From positions 32,126 through 96,125 of the forward strand of contig JBOEGS010000009.1 in the NCBI GenBank assembly GCA_050633545.1: DNA of 64,000 bases. The letters are read 5' to 3'. This document shows positions 33,564 to 42,187 of this stretch, piece after piece. Every line of letters starts with the position of its first letter. The first letter of the stretch is position 1. This DNA is from Litorivita sp050633545 (GTDB lineage: Bacteria; Pseudomonadota; Alphaproteobacteria; Rhodobacterales; Rhodobacteraceae). Under the pieces are notes generated by a model. It had not been told where the DNA came from. It did not search any database and saw nothing but the letters and a program-made list of their open reading frames with translations. The translations under genes and the position numbers were made by a program.

Positions 33564-33854
33564 CTATGCGCCTGCGGCGGGTTCGGTTTTCGACAGAACC
33601 TGCGCGATGGTGCTTTGCACGGCGCGGACCTTGACGCCATCGGCCAATTCGATCTCGACCTCATTGTCGTCCTTGACCTTGGTGACCTTGCCGATCAATC
33701 CGCCTTGGGTGACGACCATATCGCCACGGCGCAGGGCGGCGACCATCGCCTGATGCTCTTTGAGCTTCTTTTGCTGCGGGCGGATCATCAGGAAATACAT
33801 GATCGCAAAGATCAGGATCAGCGGAACAAATTGGGCCAGATTGCCACCTTGCAT
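33564..33854 (-). CDS. yajC: Preprotein translocase subunit YajC
   Basis: A 96-residue single-helix protein that associates with SecDF. The helix is FVPLILIFAIMYFLMIRPQQ, followed by the family block KKLKEHQAMVAALRRGDMVV, TQGGLIGKVTKVKDDN and VKVRAVQSTIAQVL. GAGGA lies before the ATG at 33854. secDF follows after 181 bp of GC-rich sequence with no other gene. Confidence 0.96.
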   Translation of the reverse strand: MQGGNLAQFVPLILIFAIMYFLMIRPQQKKLKEHQAMVAALRRGDMVVTQGGLIGKVTKVKDDNEVEIELADGVKVRAVQSTIAQVLSKTEPAAGA

Positions 33855-34108
33855 GGGGACGTCCTCTTTTTATGTATGGCGCGGACACCCCCGCGCGGAT
33901 TGTTGCGGAACCTATGTGCGGCGCGGCGTATTTGCAAGGCGTCACAGGCGGCAAATGCACGCTTTGCGCGGCAAAAGCGCCGCCTCTTGGCGGGGCGGCG
34001 GTGCGGCGCGGCCTTTGCGGGCCGCTCGGGCGTGCGGATACGGTTCCGCCGCGCGGGAAAATCGGTCATAAGACGGGCCAAGTGATTCATTCCCAAGGAT
34101 GCAACCCC

Positions 34109-35401
34109 ATGCATGATATTCGCGCGATCCGTGACACCCCCGAGGCCTTTGACGCGGGGCTTGCCCGCCGTGGGGATGCGCCGATGTCGGCACAGATTCT
34201 GGCCCTCGACGAGGCGCGCCGCGCCTTGATCCATGCCGCCGAAACGGCGCAGGCCGAGCAAAACAAAGCCTCCAAGGAAGTGGGCGCCGCCAAAGGGCGC
34301 GGCGACGAGGCCGAATTCGAGCGTCTGCGCGCCCTCGTCGGCGACAAAAAGGCCGAAGTGGCGCGCCTCAATGAAGAGGCCAAGGCCAAGGACGCCGCAT
34401 TGACCGATATGCTGGCGCGTATCCCCAACCTGCCCGCCGCCGATGTGCCGGACGGCGCGGATGAAGGCGGCAATGTCGAAGTGGCCAAATGGGGCACGCC
34501 GCCCAGCTTTGATTTCGACGCCAAAGAGCATTTCGAACTGGCCTCGGTGGCGGCCTCGATGGATTTCGATCTGGGCGCGAAACTGTCGGGCGCGCGGTTT
34601 GTCGTGCTGCGCGGCGCGGTGGCGCGTATCCACCGCGCCTTGGCGCAATTCATGATCGACACCCATGTCGATAAAAACGACCTTGTCGAGCATAACACCC
34701 CCGTGTTGGTGCGCGACGAGGCGATGTATGGCACGGATAAATTGCCCAAATTCGGCGATGACAGCTATCAGACCACCAACGGGTGGTGGATGATCCCGAC
34801 CTCCGAAGTCACGCTGACCTATTCGGTGTCGGGCGATATTCTGGACGAGGGTGCCCTGCCCCTGCGCATGACGGCGCATACTTTGTGTTTCCGCTCCGAG
34901 GCCGGATCGGCGGGGCGCGACACCTCGGGCATGCTGCGCCAGCACCAGTTCGAAAAGGTCGAGATGGTGTCGATCACCCATCCCGACGAGAGCGACGCCG
35001 AGCAAAAGCGCATGTTGCGCTGCGCAGAGGCGCTTTTGGAAGATCTCGGCGTGCCTTACCGCACCGTGCAACTGTGCACCGGCGATATGGGGTTCGGGGC
35101 CAAACGCACCTATGACATCGAAGCCTGGCTGCCGGGGCAAAATGCCTACCGCGAGATTTCCTCGGTCTCGACCACCGGCGATTTCCAAGCCCGCCGCATG
35201 AACGCGCGGTTCAAACCGGCGGGTGGCGGCAAGCCGGAGTTTGTCCATACGCTGAACGGGTCGGGTCTTGCGGTCGGGCGCTGTCTCATCGCGATCTTGG
35301 AGAACGGCCAGCAAGCCGATGGATCGGTCAAGCTGCCCGCGGTTTTGGCGCCCTATCTGGGCGGCAAAACGGTTTTGGGCACGGATGGCGCGCTGGCGTA
35401 A
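34109..35401 (+). CDS. serS: Seryl-tRNA synthetase
   Basis: A class II aminoacyl-tRNA synthetase that charges tRNA-Ser (and tRNA-Sec) with serine. The 430 residues begin MHDIRAIRDTPEAFDAGLAR. Next comes the long antiparallel coiled-coil arm that contacts the tRNA (about 30-105, Ala/Glu/Lys-rich). The catalytic domain has motif 2, TLCFRSEAGSAGRDTSGMLR, and motif 3, LNGSGLAVGRCLIAILE. The frame is open from 33872, but AAGGA before ATG 34109 and homology fix the start. It is monocistronic and divergent from yajC. Confidence 0.98.
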   Translation: MHDIRAIRDTPEAFDAGLARRGDAPMSAQILALDEARRALIHAAETAQAEQNKASKEVGAAKGRGDEAEFERLRALVGDKKAEVARLNEEAKAKDAALTDMLARIPNLPAADVPDGADEGGNVEVAKWGTPPSFDFDAKEHFELASVAASMDFDLGAKLSGARFVVLRGAVARIHRALAQFMIDTHVDKNDLVEHNTPVLVRDEAMYGTDKLPKFGDDSYQTTNGWWMIPTSEVTLTYSVSGDILDEGALPLRMTAHTLCFRSEAGSAGRDTSGMLRQHQFEKVEMVSITHPDESDAEQKRMLRCAEALLEDLGVPYRTVQLCTGDMGFGAKRTYDIEAWLPGQNAYREISSVSTTGDFQARRMNARFKPAGGGKPEFVHTLNGSGLAVGRCLIAILENGQQADGSVKLPAVLAPYLGGKTVLGTDGALA

Positions 35402-35420
35402 TCGCGGCGCGCGCGCGCAG

Positions 35421-35429
35421 TTATCCACA
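35421..35429. other. Isolated consensus DnaA box
   Basis: TTATCCACA, an exact match to the DnaA box consensus, 20 bp after the serS stop codon. There is no cluster of boxes or AT-rich unwinding element, so it is not an origin. The 35402-35668 gap otherwise holds an AT-richer segment (35520-35590) that probably carries the promoter of the next gene. Confidence 0.4.
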
Positions 35430-35668
35430 TTGGGCGCGGCTTGGACCGCCGCATAGGCACGAACCCCTCGCGGGCGTATGGTTTTGAGCAAGTAGCAGCG
35501 GTGGCATGGAAATCCGGCGCAATCCCCTAAATGGTATATTTGAAAACCAGATTTGCGTTAAGCAGGCCTTAACCAGTTTTCGCCATGCTGGCATAGCGCA
35601 CGGCGCATCGATATGCGAGACTGCTCAGCACGCATTCAACCGGCGCCGCAAGCGTCAGGAAGTCTTTG

Positions 35669-36427
35669 ATGTCACATCGCTCTTGGAAAGCCTATCTGCT
35701 GCTCGTCGTGAGCCTGACCTTCGCCCTCTCGCCGCTGGTGACCAGCGGATTTAACGGGTTCGAGGCCGATCAATTCCCCATCGCCCAAACCAATCCGCCC
35801 GCGCAGCCCGCCGGATATGCCTTTGCCATTTGGGGGGTGATCTATTTGGGGCTGATAGCCAGCGCGGGGTTTGGCCTGTTCAAGCGCCGCCATGATCCGT
35901 GGTGGGAGCAGACCCGCGCGCCGCTGATCGTGTCCTTGGCGGTCGGCAGCTTGTGGATCCCCGCCGCGCAGCAAGCGCCGCTCCTCGCCACGGTGATGAT
36001 CTGGATTATGGCGCTTGGCGCGATTGTCGCGCTGTTGCGCGCGCCCGACGAAACCCCTTGGGCCTTGGATGTGCCATTGGGGCTTTATGCGGGTTGGCTG
36101 ACGGCGGCGGCCAATCTGTCGGTGGCCTTGGTTTTGGCGGGCTACGGGATCGTGGGGCCGCAGTGGGCCGCGTTGATCAGCCTGTCGGCAACGGCTTTGA
36201 TGACATTCTATGTCTTGCGGCGCAAACCGATGAGCCGCGGATACGGGGCGGCGGTGGTCTGGGCCTTGATCGGGATTTGTGTCGCCAATACCGGCGAGAG
36301 TTTGCAAAGCAGCAATGTCTGGGTTCTGGCGCTGTGCACCTTGGTGATCGGGGCGATCGCGGCACTGCAGTCAAGCGCGTCCAAACCGCCCGCCCATGGC
36401 GCCGCATGGGCGCAGCGGCGCGATTAG
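35669..36427 (+). CDS. TspO/MBR-related integral membrane protein
   Basis: A 252-residue protein with about seven hydrophobic segments. The stretch PAGYAFAIWGVIYLGLIAS, and later LWIPAAQQAPLLATVMIW, resembles the tryptophan-rich sensory protein (TspO/MBR) group, which binds porphyrins and lipophilic ligands, but the similarity is distant and the length exceeds the 160 residues of classical TspO. The frame begins with TTG at 35666; AGGAAG 6 nt before ATG 35669 supports the latter. It stands alone between serS and der. Confidence 0.65.
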   Translation: MSHRSWKAYLLLVVSLTFALSPLVTSGFNGFEADQFPIAQTNPPAQPAGYAFAIWGVIYLGLIASAGFGLFKRRHDPWWEQTRAPLIVSLAVGSLWIPAAQQAPLLATVMIWIMALGAIVALLRAPDETPWALDVPLGLYAGWLTAAANLSVALVLAGYGIVGPQWAALISLSATALMTFYVLRRKPMSRGYGAAVVWALIGICVANTGESLQSSNVWVLALCTLVIGAIAALQSSASKPPAHGAAWAQRRD

Positions 36428-36542
36428 CGCCAGGGCTGCGCCGCTTTTACGCAAAGGGGCGGCCGCTCACCGCGCCGCCCCCTGAGTGTCTTGAACCTCT
36501 TGCATCGGGCGCGCGTCAGCCGCGCACCGCCCGCCCCCCGAG

Positions 36543-38030
36543 CTATTTTTCGGAGCGTCTGCTGGACCCCATATGTTTACGCAGCTTCGAGGGCGCGGCC
36601 TTTTTGCGGCCCTTGAAAGGGTTGGCGTCGTTTTGCGAGCGCATATAAAGCCGGATCGGCGTGCCGGGCATGTCGAAATCCGTGCGCAGCCCGTTGACCA
36701 GATAGCGCGTATAGCTCGCCGGCATTTTGTCGGGATGCGAGCACATCACTACAAATCCGGGCGGGCGGGTTTTGGCTTGGGTCATATAGCGCAGCTTGAT
36801 GCGTTTGCCCTGCGGCGCGGGGGGCGGATGCGCCTCGACCATCCCCGACAGCCAGCGGTTGAGCTGCGCCGTGGTGATGCGGCGGTTCCACACCTCATAG
36901 GCGCGCTCGATCGCGGTGTGCAAGCGGTCGATGCCCTTGCCGGTTTTGGCCGAAACGGTCACCAAAGGCGCGCCGCGCAGTTGCGGCAAGAGACGCTCGA
37001 AGCTTTCGCGCAGATCACGCAGCTTGTTTTGCTTGTCGCCTTCCAGATCCCATTTGTTCACCGCCACGATCACCGCGCGTCCCTCGCGTTCGGCCAGATC
37101 GGCGATGCGCAAATCCTGCTGCTCGAAGGGGATCGCCGCATCGAGCAAAACGATCACGATCTCGGCGAATTTCACCGCCCGCAGCCCGTCGGAAACCGAC
37201 AGTTTTTCCAGCTTGTCCTGCACCTTGGCGCGTTTACGCATACCGGCCGTGTCAAACAGCTTGCACGGGATACCATCCCAATCAAAGCGCAAGGATATGG
37301 CATCACGGGTGATGCCCGCCTCGGGTCCGGTGAGCAGACGGTCCTCGCCGATGATATGGTTGATCAGCGTGGATTTGCCCGCATTGGGGCGGCCCACCAC
37401 GGCGATCTGCAGCGGCTTTTTGTCGGTCGGCATCGGATAGGGCGGGATCTCTTCCGCGTCCCAATCCTCGTCCTCGAACTCTTCGGGCAGGTCGACATCG
37501 ACCTCGGGTTCTTGCGCTTCGGCGCGCTCGGCAAAGGCGTCGTGCAGCGGCATCAATTCGACATAAAGATCATGCAGCCCCTCGCCATGTTCGGCCGAGA
37601 GGCGGATCGGCTCGCCAAGGCCGAGGCTATAGGCCTCGATTACGCCCGCATCGGCGGCGGCGCCTTCGGCCTTGTTGGCGGCCAGAATGACATGGGCCGA
37701 GCGTTTGCGCAGGATGTCGGCAAAGACCAGATCGGACGGCGTCACGCCCGCGCGCGCATCAATCATAAACAGGCACACATCGGCCATATCGACCGCGCGT
37801 TCGGTCAGGCGGCGCATGCGCCCTTGCAAGCTGTCGTCGGTCACCTCTTCAAGGCCCGCCGTGTCGATCACGGTAAAGCGCAGGTCGGCCAGTTTGGCCG
37901 CGCCTTCGCGCAAATCGCGTGTCACGCCCGGTTGGTCATCGACCAAGGCGAGGCGTTTGCCGACAAGGCGGTTGAAGAGCGTGGATTTGCCCACATTAGG
38001 GCGGCCCACGATGGCGAGAGTGAAACTCAT
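36543..38030 (-). CDS. der: Ribosome biogenesis GTPase Der (EngA)
   Basis: An essential GTPase for 50S subunit assembly, built of two consecutive G domains and a KH-like domain. The 495 residues have P-loops GRPNVGKST (from residue 8) and GRPNAGKST (near 210), a long acidic linker between the G domains (EPEVDVDLPEEFEDEDWDAE), NKWD in the second domain and the C-terminal KH-like part (QLNRWLSGMVEAHPPP to KGRKKA). The frame continues to 38255, but homology fixes the start at 38030. It lies downstream of bamB and yfgM in the order known from enterobacteria. Confidence 0.97.
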   Translation of the reverse strand: MSFTLAIVGRPNVGKSTLFNRLVGKRLALVDDQPGVTRDLREGAAKLADLRFTVIDTAGLEEVTDDSLQGRMRRLTERAVDMADVCLFMIDARAGVTPSDLVFADILRKRSAHVILAANKAEGAAADAGVIEAYSLGLGEPIRLSAEHGEGLHDLYVELMPLHDAFAERAEAQEPEVDVDLPEEFEDEDWDAEEIPPYPMPTDKKPLQIAVVGRPNAGKSTLINHIIGEDRLLTGPEAGITRDAISLRFDWDGIPCKLFDTAGMRKRAKVQDKLEKLSVSDGLRAVKFAEIVIVLLDAAIPFEQQDLRIADLAEREGRAVIVAVNKWDLEGDKQNKLRDLRESFERLLPQLRGAPLVTVSAKTGKGIDRLHTAIERAYEVWNRRITTAQLNRWLSGMVEAHPPPAPQGKRIKLRYMTQAKTRPPGFVVMCSHPDKMPASYTRYLVNGLRTDFDMPGTPIRLYMRSQNDANPFKGRKKAAPSKLRKHMGSSRRSEK

Positions 38031-38225
38031 GACTTGGCTCCGAGGAAGGTCAAGCGGGTCTCTTACATCTAATGCGGCGCGGCGCAAACCCCAAATTGGT
38101 TTTGGCGCGCGATGCCGCGCGCCATTGCGGCGCAAGGAGGTGCATGGGGGGACACAGAGGCGCGGCGCAAGGGCGCAGCGCGGATAAGTCAAAGCAGGCC
38201 CAAGCGCGATGCGCGGTTGAACCCC

Positions 38226-38244
38226 GCCCGCGCGGCGCGCGGGC
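38226..38244. other. 9-bp-arm palindrome in the bamB-der gap
   Basis: GCCCGCGCG-G-CGCGCGGGC, a near-perfect palindrome in the 261-bp gap between bamB and der. It may form a hairpin in the transcript. There is no T run, so it is not a classical terminator. Confidence 0.4.
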
Positions 38245-38291
38245 AAGGATTTCAAGCGCGCGCAGCCTTGCTGCGCCCCTCCGCGCCGCTG

Positions 38292-39623
38292 TTAGCGCAG
38301 CGCGAGAAGCTGGCCTTTGGTATTGACCACATAGGCCGCCCCGCCCGCAACGACCGGATTGGTGGTCGCACCACCAGGCAGCTCGGTTTGCGCGACAAGA
38401 TCGCCCGATTTGGGATCATAGCTGCGTAAAATTCCGTCCGAGGAGGCCACGAGCAAGCGGCCACCGGCCAAAACGGGGCCATGATGGGCGAAAATCTCGC
38501 GCTGCCGCTTCGGGCGGCCTTTGGTGAAAAACGGCAGCTTGACGCTCCACACCCGCTCTCCGGTCGCGGCGGTCAGGCGGACCAATTCATTGCTGTCGTT
38601 GATGGCAAAGACATCGCCGCCCGCGACCCAAGGCGCGCTTTGGGCGCTTTGCTCGGCGGTCCACAGACGCTCGCCGCTGCCCAGATCAAGCGCGATGAGG
38701 CGGCCCGAATTGGTGCCCACATAAACCGTATTGCCCGCAATCACCGCATCACCGGTGATGTCGGAGATTGCGGCGCGGGCAAAACCGGCGCGTTTGCCCG
38801 TGAGCAGCGCATCCCAGCGGCGCAGCCCGCCTGCGGCAAAGGTCGCCTGCACCTCGCCCGAGCCAAAGGCGAAGAGCGCGAATTGGTCGGTCACGGCGGG
38901 GGCCGGAGCGCCCATGATATTGTTGATGTCGGGCGTCGCGTCGATTTGCCAACGCACACGGCCGGTGCGCCGCTCGATTGCCCAACCGGTCGAATCGCCC
39001 GCGACGAGATAGATCAGATCGCCTTTGACGGTGGGCGTGCCGCTGCCGGTGGCGTCGAGTTTTTGTTGCCAAAGCTGCGCGCCCGTGGCCGCGTCCAATG
39101 CGGTCAGGCGGCCAAAGCCCGAAGAGACGTAAAGCGTGCCGTCCGCATAGGCCAGACCGCCGCCCGAGGCGTCCTTGCCGCTGTCATGGGCGGGCACGAG
39201 ATCGGTGCTCCACAGCGGCGCGCCTGCGGTCGATGTGGCGCTGACCAAGGCTTGGCTGTCGAGCGTATAGATGCGCCCGCCTGCGACGACGGGATCGGCG
39301 GTGATGCGGCCACGGCGGCTGTCGCCTTGGCCGATATTGGCGCTCCATACCAATGCGGGGGTGGCCGAAAGGGCGGCGTGATCGGTGCGCGTGGCGGGGC
39401 TTCCGGGCCCTTGGGTCCATTCGGCGTTCTGGCGCATCGCGGGCAATGTCACAGCGGCGGTGGTGTTTTCGGGCAAGGCCACGTCGGTGTTTTCGGCGCC
39501 GCCCAGAATGGCGCGCGGGTTCTCGCGCTTGCCTTGCAAGATGATCTCGCTTTCATCGCAGCCGCTCAGAACGGTTGCGGCAAGCAGGCCGCCCATCAGC
39601 CCTGTGATCCACTTCTTTTGCAT
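38292..39623 (-). CDS. bamB: Outer membrane assembly lipoprotein BamB
   Basis: BamB is an eight-bladed beta-propeller lipoprotein of the BAM complex that inserts outer-membrane proteins. The 443-residue precursor has a lipoprotein signal ending LSGC (Cys22) and repeated PQQ-propeller motifs such as TLDSQALVSATSTAGAPLWS, LTALDAATGAQLWQQKL and LIALDLGSGERLW. AGGAG 5 nt before the ATG at 39623 is preferred over the in-frame upstream start at 39638. It lies between a YfgM-like gene and der. Confidence 0.92.
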   Translation of the reverse strand: MQKKWITGLMGGLLAATVLSGCDESEIILQGKRENPRAILGGAENTDVALPENTTAAVTLPAMRQNAEWTQGPGSPATRTDHAALSATPALVWSANIGQGDSRRGRITADPVVAGGRIYTLDSQALVSATSTAGAPLWSTDLVPAHDSGKDASGGGLAYADGTLYVSSGFGRLTALDAATGAQLWQQKLDATGSGTPTVKGDLIYLVAGDSTGWAIERRTGRVRWQIDATPDINNIMGAPAPAVTDQFALFAFGSGEVQATFAAGGLRRWDALLTGKRAGFARAAISDITGDAVIAGNTVYVGTNSGRLIALDLGSGERLWTAEQSAQSAPWVAGGDVFAINDSNELVRLTAATGERVWSVKLPFFTKGRPKRQREIFAHHGPVLAGGRLLVASSDGILRSYDPKSGDLVAQTELPGGATTNPVVAGGAAYVVNTKGQLLALR

Positions 39624-39781
39624 CGCTGCTCCTGACATCTATCGGGTCTGACTGCCCGTTTGTGCGCCGACCTTACCGCGATGCGCCGCGCGCGCCAAGT
39701 CCCCTCGCAGGTCGAGCGGCGCGGGGCCGCGAGGCACGCCGGCGCGCGCCCCTTGGCCATAGGGTGGCGGCCGGTGGCCGG

Positions 39782-40486
39782 TTAGTTCTCCAAGCGGGTA
39801 TCGTCTGCGGTGCTGGCGCCAAGGCTGACCGGCGCGGCGGGCATCTCGCCGCCCAAGGCGATCAAAAGCCCCGTCGCGCGGCGGCGAAGTCCGTTGCCGG
39901 TTTCGGCGTCTTGCAGCAAGGCCGAGAGCCGCGCCAAAGCGGCATCCGTATCGCCCGCCTCGACATCCAAAAGCGCCAGCCGCTCTTCGGCCAAAAGACG
40001 CAGCGGCGCGCCCGCCACGGCCAGCGCCTCATATCCGGCGCGGCGCTCTTCGATGGAGAGCGCGCTATCTTGCACCGACAGCGCCTTGAAGGCGGCGATC
40101 TGGCGGTAGATGAGCGGCGCGTTCGCTTGCGCGGCCAAAGCGTTGAGTGCCTGCGCTGCCTGCTCGGGCTCGCCCGCCTTGTCCAGTTCGGAAGCGCGCA
40201 GCATCGCAACCACCGCACCGCTTTCGTCATTGTCGGGCGTGATCGCCTCCAAAGCCGCCGCGCGCGCAGCGCTGTCGTCGCTTTGCAGCGCGGCAAAGAT
40301 GCTATCGCCCAAGTTTTCCGCCGCGGCGCGGGCGCGGGCTTTGCTGATCTCGTTATAGGTGGCCCCGCCCACGATCAGCAAAACCGCCAAGACCGCGACC
40401 CATCCATAGCGTTTCATAAGTCCGAAAAGCCGGTCGCGGCGGACCTCTTCGGTCACTTCATCGATAAAGGAATCGGTATCGCTCAC
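39782..40486 (-). CDS. YfgM-like single-pass protein with TPR-like domain
   Basis: A 234-residue protein with a short acidic cytoplasmic N-terminus (FIDEVTEEVRRDRLFGLMKR), one membrane helix (YGWVAVLAVLLIVGGATY), and an Ala-rich helical periplasmic part with TPR-like repeats. This is the layout of YfgM, an ancillary SecYEG subunit that works with periplasmic chaperones. The start codon is GTG at 40486 with GGGGA upstream. Gene order yfgM-bamB-der supports the assignment. Confidence 0.85.
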   Translation of the reverse strand: MSDTDSFIDEVTEEVRRDRLFGLMKRYGWVAVLAVLLIVGGATYNEISKARARAAAENLGDSIFAALQSDDSAARAAALEAITPDNDESGAVVAMLRASELDKAGEPEQAAQALNALAAQANAPLIYRQIAAFKALSVQDSALSIEERRAGYEALAVAGAPLRLLAEERLALLDVEAGDTDAALARLSALLQDAETGNGLRRRATGLLIALGGEMPAAPVSLGASTADDTRLEN

Positions 40487-40629
40487 TGTGCTCGTCCCCC
40501 AAAGGTTTTGCCCCTCTTAACGCAGGGGGGTGCGCCTGCCAAGACCAAGGCCGCGCCCGAAGCTTGCCGCGCTCGGCGTTGCCCCCTGCACGCAGCCGCT
40601 CGGCGCAGGGCTTGGCAAGCGGGTCCAAT

Positions 40630-40652
40630 CAATGTAAAGAGAGTAAACATTG
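40630..40652. promoter_or_regulatory. Inverted repeat in the yfgM-RND divergent region
   Basis: CAATGT-N11-ACATTG in an AT-richer patch, resembling TetR-family operators. A related TTTACATCA half site lies near 40705. The 552-bp gap 40487-41038 has no convincing gene on either strand; it must carry the promoters of both flanking units. Confidence 0.4.
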
Positions 40653-40787
40653 CACCGCTTTGCCCCATTGCCTCCTTACTCTTGCGCGAGTTGTTTCGCA
40701 TTATTTTACATCACGACCCCGAAGTTTACCGCCGCCCCTGCCCCACCTCGCCCCCGATGCTTGCCCTGACCTGAAGAAAGCCTTATT

Positions 40788-40805
40788 CTGAACCGAACAG
40801 TTTAG
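40788..40805. promoter_or_regulatory. Second imperfect dyad upstream of the RND genes
   Basis: CTGAACCGAACAGTTTAG, an imperfect dyad (6 of 9 positions pair) about 235 bp before the adaptor gene. It is a possible regulator site. Confidence 0.25.
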
Positions 40806-41038
40806 CACCGATCGCCCGCGGGCCCCTGCGCCTGCGATCCCTATCCCCCCAAGGCAGGCCAAGGCCATACGCCAAGACGCCCGAACCCGACACATAAGCC
40901 AATCAAAACCCCTTCCCGATGCCGCGATCCGATGCGGCTTGACTATTCCCGCAATGCCCCGCCCCGTTCCTGCCTTGGCCGCGCCAAGGCCCGTAACGCA
41001 AACCGCGCGGCAGACGGTTCCAAAAGGACAGACCACCG

Positions 41039-42187
41039 ATGCGCCCTATTCCGATCCTCACCGCCCTGCTTGTGACGGCCTTTTTGTTCCTTGTGGTTCT
41101 CAAGCGCGACACGCTGATGGAATTTGCGGGCGTCAGCCCTGTTGCCTCCGACGCCGCCCAAGCAAAGACAGACGCCGCCCCCGAGAGCCGCGCGCCAACC
41201 GCCGCCTCGGGCAGCAGAGCCGTCGGCGTGATTGCGGTGCATTCCACCGCGCAAGAGATCGGCAGCGCGGTGATTTTGCGCGGCCAGACCGAGGCCGCGC
41301 GCGAGGTGGAATTGCGCGCGCAGACCTCGGGCACGGTGACCTCCGAGCCTTTGCCCAAGGGCACGGTGGTTGGCGAGGGGCAATTGCTGTGCGAATTGGA
41401 TCCGGGCACGCGCGAAGCGGCGCTGTCGGAGGCCGAAGCCGCCGTGGCCTCGGCGCAGATCGAAATGACGCAGGCCGAGAAGCTGTCCAAAGACGGCTAT
41501 GCCTCGCAAACCCGCCTCTCAAGCGCTCGCGCCGCGATGCAAAGCGCGCAGGCGCGGCTGGCGGCGGCGGCCAAGGATATCGAACGGCTACAGATCGAAG
41601 CGCCTTTTGCTGGCCTGCTGGAGGCCAACACCGCCGAGCTTGGCACGCTTTTGCAAGCGGGCGGGCTTTGCGCCACTGTGATCCAGCTTGACCCGATCAA
41701 GCTGGTCGGCTTCGTGCCCGAAACCGAGGTTAACCGCGTCACGCTTGGCGCCATGGCGGGGGCGCGGCTCACCGACGGGCGCGAGGTCACCGGCACTGTG
41801 AGCTTCCTGTCGCGCTCTGCCGACCCGCAAACCCGCACCTTCCGCACCGAGATCGAAGTGCCCAATGCCGATATGTCGATCCGCGACGGGCAAACCACCG
41901 AGATATTGATCGCGGCGGCAGGGACCATGGCGCATCTGGTGCCGCAATCGGCGCTTACCTTGGCCGATAGCGGCGCCTTGGGTGTGCGCATCGTCACCGA
42001 GGACAACACCGCCAAATTCGTGCCCACCCAGTTGCTGCGCGACACCGCCGAAGGCGTCTGGCTGTCGGGCCTGCCCGATCAGGCCGATGTGATCATCATC
42101 GGGCAAGAATATGTCACCGATGGCATCACCGTGCGCGCCAGCTTTGACCCCGTCAACGCCGGCAATGCTGCGGAGCTTCAACAATGA
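41039..42187 (+). CDS. RND efflux periplasmic adaptor (membrane fusion protein)
   Basis: A 382-residue adaptor joining an inner-membrane RND pump to an outer-membrane channel. It has one N-terminal membrane anchor (PILTALLVTAFLFLVVLKRD), a biotinyl-lipoyl half motif (REVELRAQTSGTVTSEPL with GEGQLLCELDPGT), an Ala-rich coiled-coil hairpin (about 115-180) and the second lipoyl half (IEAPFAGLLEANTAELGTLL), then beta-barrel and membrane-proximal domains. Its stop overlaps the permease start as ATGA. No outer-membrane factor or regulator gene is adjacent. Confidence 0.93.
   Translation: MRPIPILTALLVTAFLFLVVLKRDTLMEFAGVSPVASDAAQAKTDAAPESRAPTAASGSRAVGVIAVHSTAQEIGSAVILRGQTEAAREVELRAQTSGTVTSEPLPKGTVVGEGQLLCELDPGTREAALSEAEAAVASAQIEMTQAEKLSKDGYASQTRLSSARAAMQSAQARLAAAAKDIERLQIEAPFAGLLEANTAELGTLLQAGGLCATVIQLDPIKLVGFVPETEVNRVTLGAMAGARLTDGREVTGTVSFLSRSADPQTRTFRTEIEVPNADMSIRDGQTTEILIAAAGTMAHLVPQSALTLADSGALGVRIVTEDNTAKFVPTQLLRDTAEGVWLSGLPDQADVIIIGQEYVTDGITVRASFDPVNAGNAAELQQ

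Noticed and set aside
35421..35429. Replication origin near serS
   Set aside because: Only one DnaA box, no AT-rich unwinding region and no dnaA, dnaN, hemE or parAB neighbours.
40701..41036. 111-codon minus-strand frame in the region upstream of the RND operon
   Set aside because: Arg/Gly/Ala-rich, no ribosome binding site, no family resemblance; the region looks regulatory.
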